A stretch of 64,000 nt of DNA from Aptenodytes patagonicus (Eukaryota > Chordata > Aves > Sphenisciformes > Spheniscidae): NCBI RefSeq assembly GCF_965638725.1, contig NC_134951.1:106167811-106231810 (forward strand), given 5' to 3'. Below the pieces are notes generated by a model. That model was not told the DNA's origin, did no database searches, and was given only the letters and a program-made list of their open reading frames with translations. A program made the translations under genes and the position numbers. This document shows positions 12,848-25,607 of the stretch, piece after piece (positions within the stretch are counted from its first letter, which is position 1; the number at the start of each line of letters is the position of its first letter).

Positions 12848-14774
12848 GTAGGTCCGTGTGCCTGGGCGGTGGACTCAGAGGTGGGTGTGCCTAGTGTGCC
12901 TCCTGCGGAGGTGGGTCTTGCTCCATGTCAGCAGACTGACCCCGGCCTGAGATTAAGGCGGTATCAGGTGGGCTGCGGGTGTGCTTACATCTGTCTCGGT
13001 GGTTCTCCCACAGGGTTTGGTGTGTTTTCAAGCCCTTATAGCTATTTTTTTTTTTTTTAGTTCAAAGATTTCCCCTTCAGCCTGGGAAACACTTGAACCC
13101 ATACTCGTCCTTGGCCATCAAGGAGCTATTGCCCAGTTTGCTTTTCTCACCGACTCTGGAAGAAGGTGGCTGGGAAGAACTAGTGTGCCTGGGACTGGTG
13201 GGGTGGGCGGCCTGGTTGCAGGTAGGGATCTCTGTTCTTTGCACCTGAGCTGCAAGGGGTTCCGTGGCACAGCCGTGTCAGTGGTTGCTTCTCCTTGCAG
13301 GGCATGCTGGTGGGCTTGCCCTGCGCCACCTGATGCCCACCACTCCCAGCTAAATCACAAAGTAGGTTATATGGGAAGGGTGAGGAAAGGGAGTCCCTGA
13401 CAGGCTGGTGCTTCCCCGCTGGCTGGTTGGACTGAAGAGCCCGGAGGGAAATGATGGGGAGACAGGGCAGGCTGCCAAGGGGGCTGGAGGGTTTGGCTGC
13501 CCTTGGGGATGAGGGGTGTCCCTGACCGTGCCTCCGGGGCCGGTGTAGACGAGGAGCTGGTTGTGGTCATGGTGGAAGGGGATTTGGTGCCTTTCCAGCC
13601 TGCTGCTGGCAGTGGGAGAAGAGCAGGTGTGTTGCTAAATATGGGGCTGGCTCTCGTGAAGAGGCATGCGGCATCCCGTCCAAGTTATTCTGGGTTCCTG
13701 TCCCCTGCCCTGCTGAGGAATGGCTCCTACATAGCAGCCGCATGCTTTTTTGGCTGAGGCACCTGCCCCCTCACCCTGACCTTGAGGTGAGTGTCGCCAG
13801 TAGCATCGTGGCCCCTACGTCCTGCTGCCACCTCTCCTGCCCTGCCAAGGAGTTTTGAGGACCAGCTTGTACCATACTGTCACCTTAAGCACATGTGCTT
13901 GATTACAGATGTAATGAAACTTTTCTTCCCCTTCTTCTCCATGCACTTTTAATATCATCTAGAGAACAAACAGCTGAAGCAGGCTCTAGTTGAAGAAGTC
14001 TATATGGGTGGATGATTTACTGAACTTAGTCTTGCTTTTGATAGAGGGACCAGCTCTGTGTGTGTGCTGACCTGTGACATTGGGTCCAGTCCTTTTAAGT
14101 GCCTCAAGGCCAGGATCACAGCCCTGAACCCTTGAAGGCTGAAGGCCCTGCATCTGACTCTTCCCTTGAGTTAATTCAGAATTTGAGGCACTTGATTCAG
14201 AGGGCTCCTGTTGTGAGGGGTCTGACTTTGGAGGATCAGGTCTTAAAAATAGCCTGGAGTGCGAGTGTCGTGCTGATGGACTTCTGAGGCTGGAGGGCCT
14301 GAGGGATGTGGGCAAGTGTGCGAATGGAAGGAGACCTACTGAAAAGTCCCACTGTTGCACAGAGTTCAACTGCCAGCCTGGGAGACGATCGCCTCTGTTT
14401 GCAGAGAAGAAAGCTGGAGAGGGTGATTCGGCTGCATGAGTTTCCTTCAGCTGATGCTCAAAGCCGTTTTTCTTATCCTTTGCTGTTGCCAGCTCTGAAG
14501 AAAGCTGTGGATGAGACCTTTTCTTCAGTGTTTTGCTGGGAATTGAATTGGTGACACCAACTAATTTTTGCAGAGGGCCCCTGAACAGCTATCACGTGAT
14601 AACAGCTTTGGGTTCCTCTTAACCTGGGGCGGGGTTTGAATAAGCCCCAAGAGACTGAAGGCTCTTTGTGTGCCGTCCCCGCTACTGTATGAGGCCCTTT
14701 ATTTTTATTTTTTATTTTCAGTGAATCATTGCCTTTATTGAATGCCTTTTCCTTCCTTTCCCCATCTCTCGCAG
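12848..14774 (+). other. VASH2: VASH2 intron, 1.9 kb
   Basis: This G/T-rich intron has a T run at 13,046-13,059 and ends in a T-rich tract and CTCTCGCAG acceptor. No other feature is recognised. Confidence 0.85.
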
Positions 14775-14890
14775 ATTCTGAAACCCTCAAGTGCCCATTC
14801 TCCGATGAAAGAGAGATCACGGGGTAAGTCGTTGTCCCCTCGCCGAAGGCAAGCCAGCCCTCAGAGACGTGCGTGCAGAAGAGACAAATC
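14775..14890 (+). CDS. VASH2: VASH2 coding exon, basic C-terminal region
   Basis: A 116-nt exon reading ILKPSSAHSPMKERSRGKSL followed by SPRRRQASPQRRACRRDK and a split Ser codon. It is a basic, Ser/Arg-rich tail like that of human VASH2 (ILKPASAHSP...SRGKSLSPRRRQASP). This tail is outside the catalytic core; in the family it helps bind the acidic tubulin tail and microtubules. The acceptor is CTCTCGCAG/ATTCTG and the donor AAATC/GTGAGT, both strong. The phase joins exactly to the exons on either side. Confidence 0.95.
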
Positions 14891-17800
14891 GTGAGTATTC
14901 CTGCTGCTATCACTGGTGGGTCAGAAGTTGAGGGTGGTGACATATTGTTTTGCTGTACAAAAATTACATGCTCACTGGCATATACAGGAAAACTGCACCA
15001 GGTATCTTGGTTGCCTGAGAGGCTCCAGAAGCTGCTGGTACTGCTGAAGTCCTGGCGTTGCTGTGCTTACTGCTGCCCGATGGCCCCTCTGTGTGGTGTC
15101 CTTGGAGGCCCCGATGGCCTTTGCTGGGTTCAGCTGGATGTTGGATGACTGTGAAAGTGGAAGTGTGGGTTTCCTCTTTTATTTTTTCCGTCTTTATACA
15201 GGCCACTGTCTGGAGAAACAAAGAACCTAGTTTGGGGTGCAGGGGACCTGTACAGGAGGGAAAGTAGCTTCATCACATTTAAGGGTGTTCAGACATAAGT
15301 ATTAAAAACAGGAGGATGTATCTGCTAACGGTGGTGGGATGCCCTGCTGTCATGGTCACTCAGACAGAAATTAGATTCTCCGTGATGAGCCTTCGTACGG
15401 AGCTGTTCTGATGGAGTGGTTTTCGCTGAGGACTGTCTGAGTTACAGGGATGGTGAAAAAGTAAACCTTTTTTCTCCTTGCCAAAGTGGAAACATCACTT
15501 GCATTGTATTCTTTGATTTTAATAGCTTTAAAAAAACCCAGACCACTTCCCTCGTGTGTCGTAGCTAATAGTTTTTCTTTAACTGTGCAGGGAAGGATGG
15601 ACTAACTGCATGCGATACCTCTAAATGGATAAAACTGATCTTCCAGATCACAGGCCTTTTACAGCCACTGGCAATTCAGACTCCCATACCTTAGATGTGG
15701 AAGAATGAGTTTTAGCTGTGCTGCTTCATGCCAAAAAGCTGACAACTGTGAAAGCCTATACGTAACCCAGATCAGTCACATATTTATGACCATCGCTTTT
15801 TAAATAGGCTCCCAGACTACTGTCTCAGCGCTTACTTATTTATTTTAAAGCAGCTAACAAAGACATTAGACTAACCTTCTAAAGATAACTTCAAGATACT
15901 TTGGCAGCAGGTGACTTCACAGCAGGCTTTTATTTTTACATGTGAATTCACACTCAGTCCACGATGCTGTACTTTGGGCTTCATCACTGAGAGCTCCTTG
16001 TTTAGTGCATGGATAATTATAGTTGTAATGGGCTTGGCTACTCCAGGGTTCTTCACCTCCTAGATTCGCTTTGAGGGATGGTTTCATCTTTGGGTTTCTG
16101 ATAGTGCAGTTGCTGGAGTAGATCACGTATGTCTGGAGAGAAGAGTGAGTCTCGCTGGGCTTGGAGACTTGCCAGTTGGGCTGGTTTCCTGAGAGAGCTG
16201 CTGGGCATGTGGCTGTTCTGCAGTGGCTGGTTCCTCCTTGGCAGCTTTGCTTTTCCAGGACAGAAAGACAAGTGAAGTACTGGTGGCCTTGCAGTGGCTT
16301 CAGCACCTGTTACCTGCTCGGTGGTTCTGCTGCGTTGCTTTGTATCTAGAGCAAATTTTATGTTATTCTAAAATAAACCCTGGGTCACCATGATACAAGA
16401 TCCAGGACCCAGCTATGGCATGATGCGGGAGCAGGAGATCGAGAGCAGACTCTGCATGAGACCATCTCTGTTCTGGCGGAAGGTGTTGAAGCATTTCAGA
16501 GCGGATGAGAGCTCTTGCAGCACGTGCTTCGTGGCTGCGTGACAACCCTGTGGGTCCTGCACAGCCCCCTCACAAGCCTGGCCAGTATGCTTGGAAGGAA
16601 AAGGGGAGTGAAGGAGCTTTCAGCAGGTCCAGAGCCTTTGAGCAGACCCAAGAGGCTACTCTCTGTCAGAAAAGTGATGCTAAGGAGAAGAACTGGGTTC
16701 CTGATGTTAAAATGATGCTTCTGTGCAGTGGCGCTGGTGGCTCGAAGGCTGACTGTGCCTTTTGCCCCAGAGGGAGTGATGCTGCAGAGGAGTGCGTTAC
16801 TGCAGGGAGTTCCCTGCTGGTGATAAAACCCTTTCATTTCCAAAACTGAGATCTGCTGGTTTCTGCAATGGGAGGTCTCCAAGATCTGAAGGGGGAATGG
16901 CATCCCCTCATCAAGGATGAGCTGAATGACACATACCAGCATGTACCGCGGTTGACACGGGGTGAGAAATACAAGAGGGGAAATTGGGTATTTTCTTCCG
17001 TATGTTGATGCATCTCTGAGAACCTAGTTGCAGTGAGAGGCCTTTGTGTTATGCACAGAAGAGGAAAGACTTTCAGGCTTGCTAGGCTTTAGGCTGAAAT
17101 CCTAGCTAAAGAATGGCCATGCTTCTCAACACTGTGTTTTGCTTCTTTGTGGATCTTACTCACATGTTGTAATTACAGCTTTTCAGAGCTTGCAGGGGAG
17201 GGGGAGAGCGGTGTTTTGCTCTAGTGTGAGCTGGCAGGGGCTGAATAACACATTCGTCTGAGAGGCTTCACCTGCTGATGACAAGCTGTTATTACAGCCT
17301 GGTTTTTGTCAACAATAAAATTATATGGGCCTGCTGGGAGAATCTCCTAGTGAAAAATATGTGAACTGGAATGTCTTTGCTGGATTGTTTCTGAAGGACA
17401 AAGGCTGAAGCGGTGCTTAAGGACAAAAGTGGAATTTACAGCCTCAACCCTTTAACTTCTCATCCTGGTTCCTTACTAGTTTGTTAGGTAAATGCCAGTG
17501 GTGGCCACTAGCAAGCCCACGATAGCATTTTAGCCTGGAAATACAGCTACAAGGCAGATAGGGTACGTTGCAGGACACGGGTGGCAATGCGATCAGCAGT
17601 ACATGCCTGTCTAGGAGACTGGCGTGTAGTCAAATTGCAGCTCATTAACTGAGCTATGGTAACAGTCCATGTGCTCTTAGCCCACAGCTGATGTGATCCT
17701 GCTAAGAGTGGCCAACAGACAGGATGAATAAAGAGGATATAGGGTGGTGTGAATCTGCCTGGTAAGTCTGAAGCTTTACTGTGTCTACTTGTCCATCCTC

Positions 17801-20389
17801 TGAAGTCCCAAAGCAGGAGGGTGCAGTAAATTGCAAGCCACTGTGCTGGACCAGGCAACGCAGTGTTTCATCCTCAATAGAGGTGCTTGGAGCTGGAGGG
17901 ATTTGGGAGAGTTGATACGAGTTTGGAAGGGAGCGTCGTGCAGCAGCCCAAAGCAATCTCTGCTCCTAAGTGCCAGTTCACCAGATCTATTTCCTTTTAA
18001 TTTCATACTGAGGCTTAACACATGCATGCTCTGAGTGTCATAGCAACACTGGCCTTGTGTGCTTCTCGCCGAATTTAGCCGTTGAAAGGAAAATTCTGTT
18101 AGTCCATTATATTAGGATGTGCAAGGGGCAGGATTATATTAGGATTATATTACATTGGGATGTGCAAAATCAGGCATATCCAATGCAGACAATTCATGAA
18201 TACTGTGTACCCAGCAGCTACGCACAGCTTATTCATGTGCTCATTGTCATGGCGCTTTGGAGAGGAGGTGCGATCTGATGGGCCGGTACAGCAGAGGTCC
18301 CTTGCTTCAGAGGGGATGTTTGACGTCGGGTCACTTGCCAGCCAAGGTGAATAGGGGCTGCGGTGCCTCTGCTCCAACAAATCCTTGCTTTTTCCTAAAA
18401 CCCTGAAGAGAAGCCGTATGGAGGACAGTCTGTTTGTAGCTACAAGCTAGAGAATTGTCATGGGGTGGAAATGGGCGTGTTGCCATGGGTGTGCAGTGAC
18501 TCCCCATCTCTCTTGGATAATTAGAGAAGGTTGAACCATCCAGGCGTGCTTTAATTAAAACCATATTCTGGCTTTAATTAAAGGGAGGGAGGGAGAGAGG
18601 GAGAAAAGGGTGGGAAGGGGAGAGCATCCCTAGATTTGAGGGAGGAAGGACGCTCTGGAATTTTCATACACTGTATCTCTCGCTGGTCTCTGACTCCTAC
18701 GCAAGCTCTGAGGGATGCAGCTTGTAACTTGTTTTCTGGCTAGTCAAATCCCATCTGCTCCAAAGGAATAAAGTGGAAAAATCCAAACTATCTTACAATG
18801 ACTTCTTCAGGTGCGATCCCTTCCTGCAAGTGACAGAGACCAGTGAAGACTCCTTCACTTCTGTGAAGTACTTACAAACTGAGACAAACACGAGGCAGGG
18901 TGCAGGGCATTACTGCAAAGAGGATGATGGGGTTATTAATAGAGGTGCTTGGATAAGTGGCAAAAAACCAGGTTGCATTCAATGTGTGACTCTAGGCAGA
19001 AGAGCATTAGTTGTCCACAGCAATGTCCCCAGCTCTCAAATGCTGTGCAAATTCTCAGCAGAGATCTGGTGTTAGCAGCTCTGCTCTTCAAAAAAATAAA
19101 AATAATAAAATCACTTATTGAATCGAAGAATTAAAAAATATTCCTGAGGCTCTGCTGTGTGTGTGTGTATGTATGTATGTAAGCTACCCATCCCTACCTC
19201 TTAGGGCTGCAGCGGTACAGCTTTAGATTGGCGCGTGCACCCAGCAGCGTGCCACGGGCAGGGTTTCCCTGGCCTGACAGCCTGCCTGCTGCGCGCTGCC
19301 TCTCCCGTGGCCGTGCTGGCTGCCCAGAGGAGCTTCGGCAGTGAGAGGCAGGCAGCGTGCAATGAGGAGGTAAGCGTCAGCCTTGCGTGTGCGAACTCAC
19401 GGGTCGCATCTGCTACCCAGTGAGCAAAGAGTAAGTGCAAGAGCTGGAAACCAGGTCTAAGGAGCTGTAGGAAGGCACTAGAGGCATTACCAGCTTCACA
19501 TTGTACTACTTGGACTTTAGCTGAGTCTTTGCAGTGAAGTGGACATGCTGTAGAGTCTACTAGGAGAAACGTGTATTTTAGACAATGTTTTTCTTTAGAA
19601 AAGCAAACATATGGCTTAATGTGAAAATAGCTAAAAGCCTGGAATAAGCTCTCAGATTAGACACTGCCATAGACTATAAATCACCAGGAGTGTTTTGGTT
19701 TGACAGCTTTGTTGCAGGAGCTTTTCCATTGCTTGCTAAATAGGGAGAGACTGATTGCTCAATCTCAAGGTTTCACTTGGTTCAGGTTGTTGATATACTT
19801 AAATGACCTAACAGCATACGTGTATGTGTGATTACTCAAGTGAATGGCTGGACTGTATCAGAATATAAGAAGCCTGGAGACTGAAGGGAGTTCATCTTGT
19901 GTTTTCTATTTGGTGGGCTCTAGCCCTTCACACAGACTTAGCCAAGAGGAAAGGGCAGGTCCAGAGAGACAAAGTGCTGTGACCGTGTGAGAGGCCTTGG
20001 CTGTTTGCTCTTGGCAGTTTCCACTTTATTCTAAAAGCCAGTCCTGCTCTGGGGTAGAACATGGGTGGGATGTGTCTAGTCTTAGCTACTCATTTAGGCC
20101 CTCTCTCAAGTCGGGGGAGAGAGGTGCTCCCGGGCTCAGATCACGGACCCCAGGATGGGATGACTTGTTCTTGGCTGGCGCTTGGCTTCAGAGGCAACCC
20201 ACACAAGTAGCTCGATCGCACTAGTTCATGTGACAAATTCAACAGGATTGTGCTTAGGATGAGAAAATTAGATCTAGTCAGTCCTCTTTTGAAGTAAACC
20301 GTTCCTGAGTTGACAGCTGCTCTCTCCACTCCTGCACAGCAGTGTGGGATTGCTGGTGAGCAGCACCCTCTTCTCTCCTTTGCTCACAG
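14891..20389 (+). other. VASH2: VASH2 intron, 5.5 kb
   Basis: This non-coding intron contains a purine-rich GGGA stretch at about 18,583-18,630, a pair of GCTTTAATTAAA motifs at 18,548 and 18,571, short local duplications with GGATTATATT near 18,110-18,165, and a TG/TGTA microsatellite at about 19,157-19,180. I see no exon or recognisable transposon. Confidence 0.8.
19157..19180. repeat. TG / TGTA microsatellite
   Basis: A short run of TG units passes into TGTA units within a VASH2 intron. Confidence 0.8.
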
Positions 20390-20459
20390 GCCTGCGGTGG
20401 TGGACAAGAAAGGAGACCTGGCTAAGCTCAACGAGGTAGGCTACCAGCTCCGCATCTAA
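20390..20459 (+). CDS. VASH2: VASH2 last coding exon and stop
   Basis: Coding part of the terminal exon: the Ser codon is completed, then 22 codons PAVVDKKGDLAKLNEVGYQ and LRI, then TAA. It matches the human end (SPALPEKK-VADLSTLNEVGYQIRI). The acceptor is TTGCTCACAG preceded by a C/T-rich tract. It continues without a splice site into the 3' UTR. Confidence 0.95.
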
Positions 20460-20568
20460 CAAAGCCATACGCCGGACAGAGGGCTTCCCTGGTGCTTCCC
20501 GCTGCACTTTACCCGCACTCCGTTGGAAGGAAAAAGGAATGGGACTATTTGTTAACTTGGACTCTTGT

Positions 20569-20574
20569 AATAAA
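20569..20574 (+). terminator. VASH2: proximal polyadenylation signal, VASH2
   Basis: AATAAA lies 110 bases after the stop codon in the context CTTGTAATAAAAG; it would give a short 3' UTR. Confidence 0.5.
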
Positions 20575-22862
20575 AGTTTTACCTAGGAAATAGAAGGGGG
20601 GATTTTTTTTTTTGGTGGCAGTATTTATTTTCTTTCAATTCATAGAAAAGACATCAGTGAAGAGAACCTAAAATTATGTTTATCAGGCTATAGGATTTTT
20701 TTCCCCTCCATGATGTAGCAGGTGACTCCAGTGGTGTGAGAGTTTTCAAATATAATTTCCCTGTACAAGTATTAATTGAATTTGGGCATTGTGCTGGGTA
20801 GTAGCATTGGGATAACTAAGAAATCATATTCTTAGTGTTAAGATGTGCTGGGGTGCAGTGCAGTTTTAAAAAAATCGTATTCAGTATTAATACTTAATTC
20901 AGCAATAAAAACAGAAGCGGCGTGAGTTTTTGAAGTAGCAACATTACCTCACTAAACTTAACAGATATGCAAAACTGTCAGTATTATTGTTTTGTAACTA
21001 ATTTGTACTGTTTCCCAGCATTTCTGGTAGTATTAAAACAGCACTGGATGTTTTACTGCCACCTGTATTATTATTTTGTGCATGTTGCTGAAAGATGTTA
21101 AGTAATAGTAATATGCATCTTATTAGGCAAAATATGAGGGTTTTTTTTAAATGATGATAATTGATGAATAATGACTTTTTAAACTTTTGGAATTTTTTTA
21201 TACTTTGTCACAAGCTTTTAGTCTTTCTGGACTATACTGCTGAAGCACAAAATGTAGAGATTGCTGTTTTGTAGAGACAACTGTTTACCTACTAGTCAGG
21301 TTGTTTCTTGTATACGTTCCTGGAATAATGGAAAAAATGTCAAATTACTAACCTGAGTCTATATGCTTTTCTTTCAACATTTGTGTGTAACTTTGAACCT
21401 TGTCTTCGAAAGGCTGAGCAGTCTCAGATGGTGATGCCTTGACATCTTATATTAAGATCAGACATCGCAGGCTGAAGTTAACCTTCTGCCATGCTGCCGT
21501 AGGGAGTTCTTCCTGTATGTGTTGTAGTAACAAGGGCTTAGTCAGACCTGAATAAGGAAGCTTGTACTGGAACAACTTCAGCAATAAATTAAATTGTACG
21601 TCTGAAATAGCTGAAAATCAAGCTTGTCTGCTTCCTCCCTACTCAGTCCTTTTGTTCTAAGACTTAGCTAAGGACCCGTGATGGACAGCAGTGTTCTCAA
21701 GTGATGCGGTAAGACTTTCACTGGGGTCTGCCATTCGCATTAGTGAAGTTCTCTGGAAGCATTCGAGTGCTGCATTCCTGAAAATATTTCATTAGGTGCC
21801 TAAAAAGAAACTGGATTATTGTACAAGTCCAGCCTCTACCCTTTGTGCTGTGCTTATAGATGATACTGCCATGGGCCTTGTGTACCTCCCCTCCTGGGCA
21901 CGCACTTACTTTTTTGGGATCTCGATGAAGACAGGACATTGTAACGCAGTTGACAATGCTGCTTAATCAAATTGAATGATTTAAGCTCCTAGAGCGCTTA
22001 TATCAGCCAGCAATTGAATGAATACAGAAGGAGACGATTGCTTGTACACAGACCTCATTGCTCAAAAAAAGTCAATGAATCTCACCTACCTAGGACAGGA
22101 AGACAACACCGAGACCCAGCAACCTTCTCCCAACAGTAAAAGGCTTTCTACTAATGAGACTTCAGAAGATCTAGAAAGAAGACTTTTCAAACATAGTATA
22201 CTTCTTTATAAAAGAAAGATTGCCATATCAATTACAGGGAGGCCTTTCCCATCCCTCTTTCTGCAAACTTTTCCACTCCTGTGTTCACAATAGGAATTTT
22301 TTTGGTTCAGGAGTGAAATTGGAGAGGGAAATACTCTTTTGGTGGAAATTCTTGTGTAATTTGACATCAGCTGCAGAGTTTCAGTTTTAAACTTTGTGCT
22401 GCTCAGTGTCTTGTGAAGAATCAAACAATTTTTTCATGTATCCCTTAGATTTCTCATGATGTGAAAAACTTACTTTCATCAGCTGTATCCTAGAGCACAA
22501 GGTTATCTGATATGTTACAAGTTTTCTTCTATGAAACCATGGTTTACTTCAGCTCAAGTAATGGTGGTTGGTACGTAGTTTTTACCATTGTCCAGCACAA
22601 CTTGAGTTATTTTCTCTTAACATCTAACTTATACTGAAACTTTTCAATGCTGTAGAGGTATGTGACAAATTGCTTTTGGTTTTGTTTTGAAGTTCAGCTG
22701 AAATACTCTCTTGAAACTTGCTTATGATGGCATTTGTCTTAAGTGTGGTTCTAGTGGCTGTTTTTCTAACTTACTGCAAAGTGGTCAAATAGTGTAGAAA
22801 ACATGCATGACTTTTTGGGTTTTTTTTAATCACTTGTATGTTTATGCACAGCATGAAACGTC

Positions 22863-22868
22863 AATAAA
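22863..22868 (+). terminator. VASH2: distal polyadenylation signal, VASH2
   Basis: AATAAA is followed after about 15 bases by GGTAGTC and a T run, a plausible downstream element. Confidence 0.45.
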
Positions 22869-22890
22869 ATATCATGGTAGTCTTTTTTTT

Positions 22891-24544
22891 TAATGACTTA
22901 GGGTTATTTTTATGTCCTGTCCAGGTTTCTATTTCAGAAAAGATCTAAGTTGTTTCTAAAAATCAAGATAGGACAAATGGCAATGAACTAAAGCAGACTT
23001 TTTTTTTTTTAAGATTGTTAAATACTTACCTCATTTACTATTCTACAAAGAAATCACTGAACATACAGGCCTTAAACCCACCCTATAGCTAACCATTAAT
23101 GTGTTATACAAAGAAAGACTGAAACACAATCAGAATGCAGTTATGGAACAATAAACACCTCTGCACTAGCAGCACTGATGACTGCATCACGTCAAGCAGC
23201 TTCTGCTTTTTTCTTTCAGTAGTACCTTGGCCCTTTCCCCATGTTATCGTCATCAAAATGGGGAAAGACACTTGAGGTGACAGTTTCCCCTTTTGTCAAG
23301 GAAAGCAAATTAATGTAGTCCTTTAATAATAACATACACTAATGAAGTAGAAAAAAATATGTCTTATTGCCTTAATGGTTTCATGTGGTTACTAGGGAAG
23401 TGGGGTATGTTTTTCAGAAGGCCATCTTTACTACCTTGAGGAATTTGGCCATTTTAAAATGTCACAGCAACACAGTATCTGAATACAAGCCAAATATGGA
23501 AACCATTGATCAGCAAGTCCAAAGCATTTGCTTTCAAATTAGCATAAAACTTAAGATTCAAACCAGCATTGTAAATAACTAGGTGTTTGGCCTGGCCTAA
23601 GTAAGTGCTGCTCTGTATAAAAGAGAATGGAACCGATGTGAAACCTCTACTTTGGAGGAGATGAGGCTTTAGACAAGCCTGAGAAGTGCTGCTCAAGTTA
23701 AGGTTTATTCTAAACAGCAGAACTTCTCTCTTTCTTACCCACCTTCCCCTGTTCAGCAGCCTTTTTTGCCCAGCAGTGCTCTTGAGCAGCGCCATTAGGA
23801 TCTCACATTTCTCTCTGCAGTGGAGACAACACGCAGTCCTCCAGGCTAGCAAACCGCCTCGCTCTTAACACAGGCTACACAGGTTGCTACAGCTGAACAC
23901 TGGTTTTAGCTGTAACCAGTATCTACCAGAAATTTGTTGCAGCTGGTTAAGTATGTTTGCATCTATCAATCAGCTCCAGCTTTGAGAATGTCTGATTGTA
24001 AGTAGCTGAATAGAGTCCAGTATTGAATAGGTAGTCATCCACAGCATTGACTTGACTGTTAACAAGTAGTAGAGGAAAGCTCCTCAGTCACAATTACTTA
24101 GGAGAAAAATAGTCCACTTCCAAATTCCAAGTAAGCTGAATGTTTTGGTAGGTAGTTGTATTTTTCAACATAACACCGAAGTACTTTTTCAGTTTGATTG
24201 GTTTTGCGATTACTACCACTGTACTTCCTGCATTATTCTCAAAGCACAAAGTAATCACAGTTGTAATTCTGCAGTCAGAAAAAGGAAACCCAGATGAAAA
24301 TTCCAAAAATTAGGTTAGAGAAGAACAAACAAGTGTTTCTGGGAGACAAATGCATCTGAATATGATTTCAGAAACATGGGTGCAGGCTTTCCAGCACTAC
24401 ACTGAAAGACAGTTCTCTCTCTAAGTGTTACTTTTAAGTCAGTTTTACATTATGTACCCATATGTAGCTTCACCAAGTTACAAGACTTGTTTCCAGCCCC
24501 CGCTGGCTCCCTGCAGGTTTCCTATCCAGGCAGTCTTTGGTTTT
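22891..24544. other. tail-to-tail intergenic region between VASH2 and ANGEL2
   Basis: This AT-rich stretch lies between the probable 3' ends of two convergent genes. Additional hexamers are at 23,150 (plus strand) and 23,704 (TTTATT, the minus-strand signal), so either 3' UTR could reach into it and the two could overlap. No coding exon or repeat is recognised. Confidence 0.5.
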
Positions 24545-25452
24545 TTTATTATGTAAATCATATTTTGCACAGAATGCTTATCAGTGCATTATGAGAGTAA
24601 ATATAAAATCTTGATCATTTAATACCTCAGGATCTGTCATTTCAATATACAACTTGACATTTTTAATAACTAAATGGAAAAAAAACTTCCGCCAGTTGTT
24701 CAATATATATGAAGCCTCAAGATGTCAAGGACTCATTTTTTTTTCCCCTATAGTAGATCAATTAAGTTTCCTATAAGTTTTCATGCTCATTAAATTTGGT
24801 TTTATTTCAGATACTTTTAAAAAGATTTCAGTGAATGCTACCTATATTTAATCTTTTAGAAGTTAAAGAAGTAACTTTTTAGAACAGAAGTATTTGCCTT
24901 ACTGCAAAGCTGTCGTCTTCCTTTGGAAGTCTAATCTTGCAGCCTCTGCACTGACTACACTCTAGGTAACGGTGGAAATTCCTTTGTGGAAGTATTTAGA
25001 TAGAAGCGTCTAACAGAGCAACTTTGTAGTAAAATGTTACTTTCAGCTCATTATATAGCGTGGCATGCACACAAACGCTCTCCCCTTTACTTGAAGAAGC
25101 ACACAGTTCTCAGAGAATAATCAGTTTTACTATGATTTACAATAAAAAACCATTTACAGCATCTCCATGAAAAATGCCATTTTGAGACTGGCACAGATTT
25201 TTTCCATTATCAAAGAGGAAGCTAATGTAAAATCTTTTCTTTTTTCCTTAAAGACCTCATAAAGTAGTTTAAACATTTTAAAAAAAAGTCTCTTTAAAAA
25301 GTCTACTTTACACAACACTAACAAATCAGCATGCATGCAAACTTATTTAAACCGGACCAGCAGTGCTTGAATTAACCTTTAAAAAAAAAATAATAATCAC
25401 ATGAAGAGAGAAGGTGAAGGTAACTTTACCTACACAAAAAGTCCTTTGGATA
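24545..25452 (-). other. ANGEL2: ANGEL2 probable 3' UTR
   Basis: This AT-rich sequence lies downstream of the ANGEL2 stop. Minus-strand AATAAA hexamers occur at 24,801-24,806 and 24,545-24,550, with another at 23,704-23,709. No coding sequence is seen. Confidence 0.5.
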
Positions 25453-25607
25453 TTACCGTTCAATAAGCCTGAACTCTGCTAGCAGTGGCAGGTGGTCAGA
25501 AGAGTTATTTTCATTGGGAAGACCATTAACAGTCCAAAGATCTTTCTCTGTTAGAAGTGCCAGCCTGCCAAGAAGTTTCAGACCTCCATGAAAAGAATCC
25601 TCTGCTC
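25453..25607 (-). CDS. ANGEL2: ANGEL2 last coding exon (SDH motif and stop)
   Basis: 155 nt including the TAA at 25,453-25,455. It reads (G)-AEDSFHGGLKLLGRLALLTE then KDLWTVNGLPNENNSSDHLP and LLAEFRLIER. The Asp-His pair of SSDHLPL is the last catalytic motif of the EEP fold, where His is the general base or acid and Asp positions it. The acceptor is TTTAAACCAG preceded by a T14 tract on the coding strand. The C-terminus FRLIER differs slightly from the human ending FRLEL. Confidence 0.95.

Larger units (their letters stand above)
1..22890 (+). other. VASH2: VASH2 gene span (3' part: last four coding exons and 3' UTR)
   Basis: This is the 3' portion of vasohibin-2. The four exons found join in frame (75, 382, 116 and 70 nt of coding sequence) and encode the C-terminal 213 residues, which match human VASH2 closely from the residue after the 'RPLSG' region to the final 'VGYQ-RI' end. 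VASH2, bound to the small chaperone SVBP, is a cysteine carboxypeptidase that removes the terminal tyrosine of alpha-tubulin. Assignment to VASH2 rather than VASH1 rests on the sequence (YFHHVVLGIYCNGRYGSLG rather than the VASH1 version) and on the neighbours ANGEL2 and RPS6KC1. The N-terminal half is not in the window: I found no exon for it in positions 1-3,193. The right end is set by the distal polyadenylation signal at 22,863 and is uncertain. Confidence 0.9.
20460..22890 (+). other. VASH2: VASH2 probable 3' UTR
   Basis: This AT-rich, uncoding sequence follows the stop codon. It has several AATAAA hexamers, at 20,569, 20,904, 21,583 and 22,863, consistent with a long 3' UTR with alternative ends. 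The last one is followed by a T-rich stretch, so I use it as the working end. No splice sites are needed to explain it. Which end is used cannot be told from sequence alone. Confidence 0.55.

Noticed and set aside
12848-13060. Read-through of the VASH2 exon beyond 12,847 to the next stop
   Set aside because: The family sequence stops matching exactly at ATGAAG/GTAGGT and resumes at 14,775 in the correct phase.
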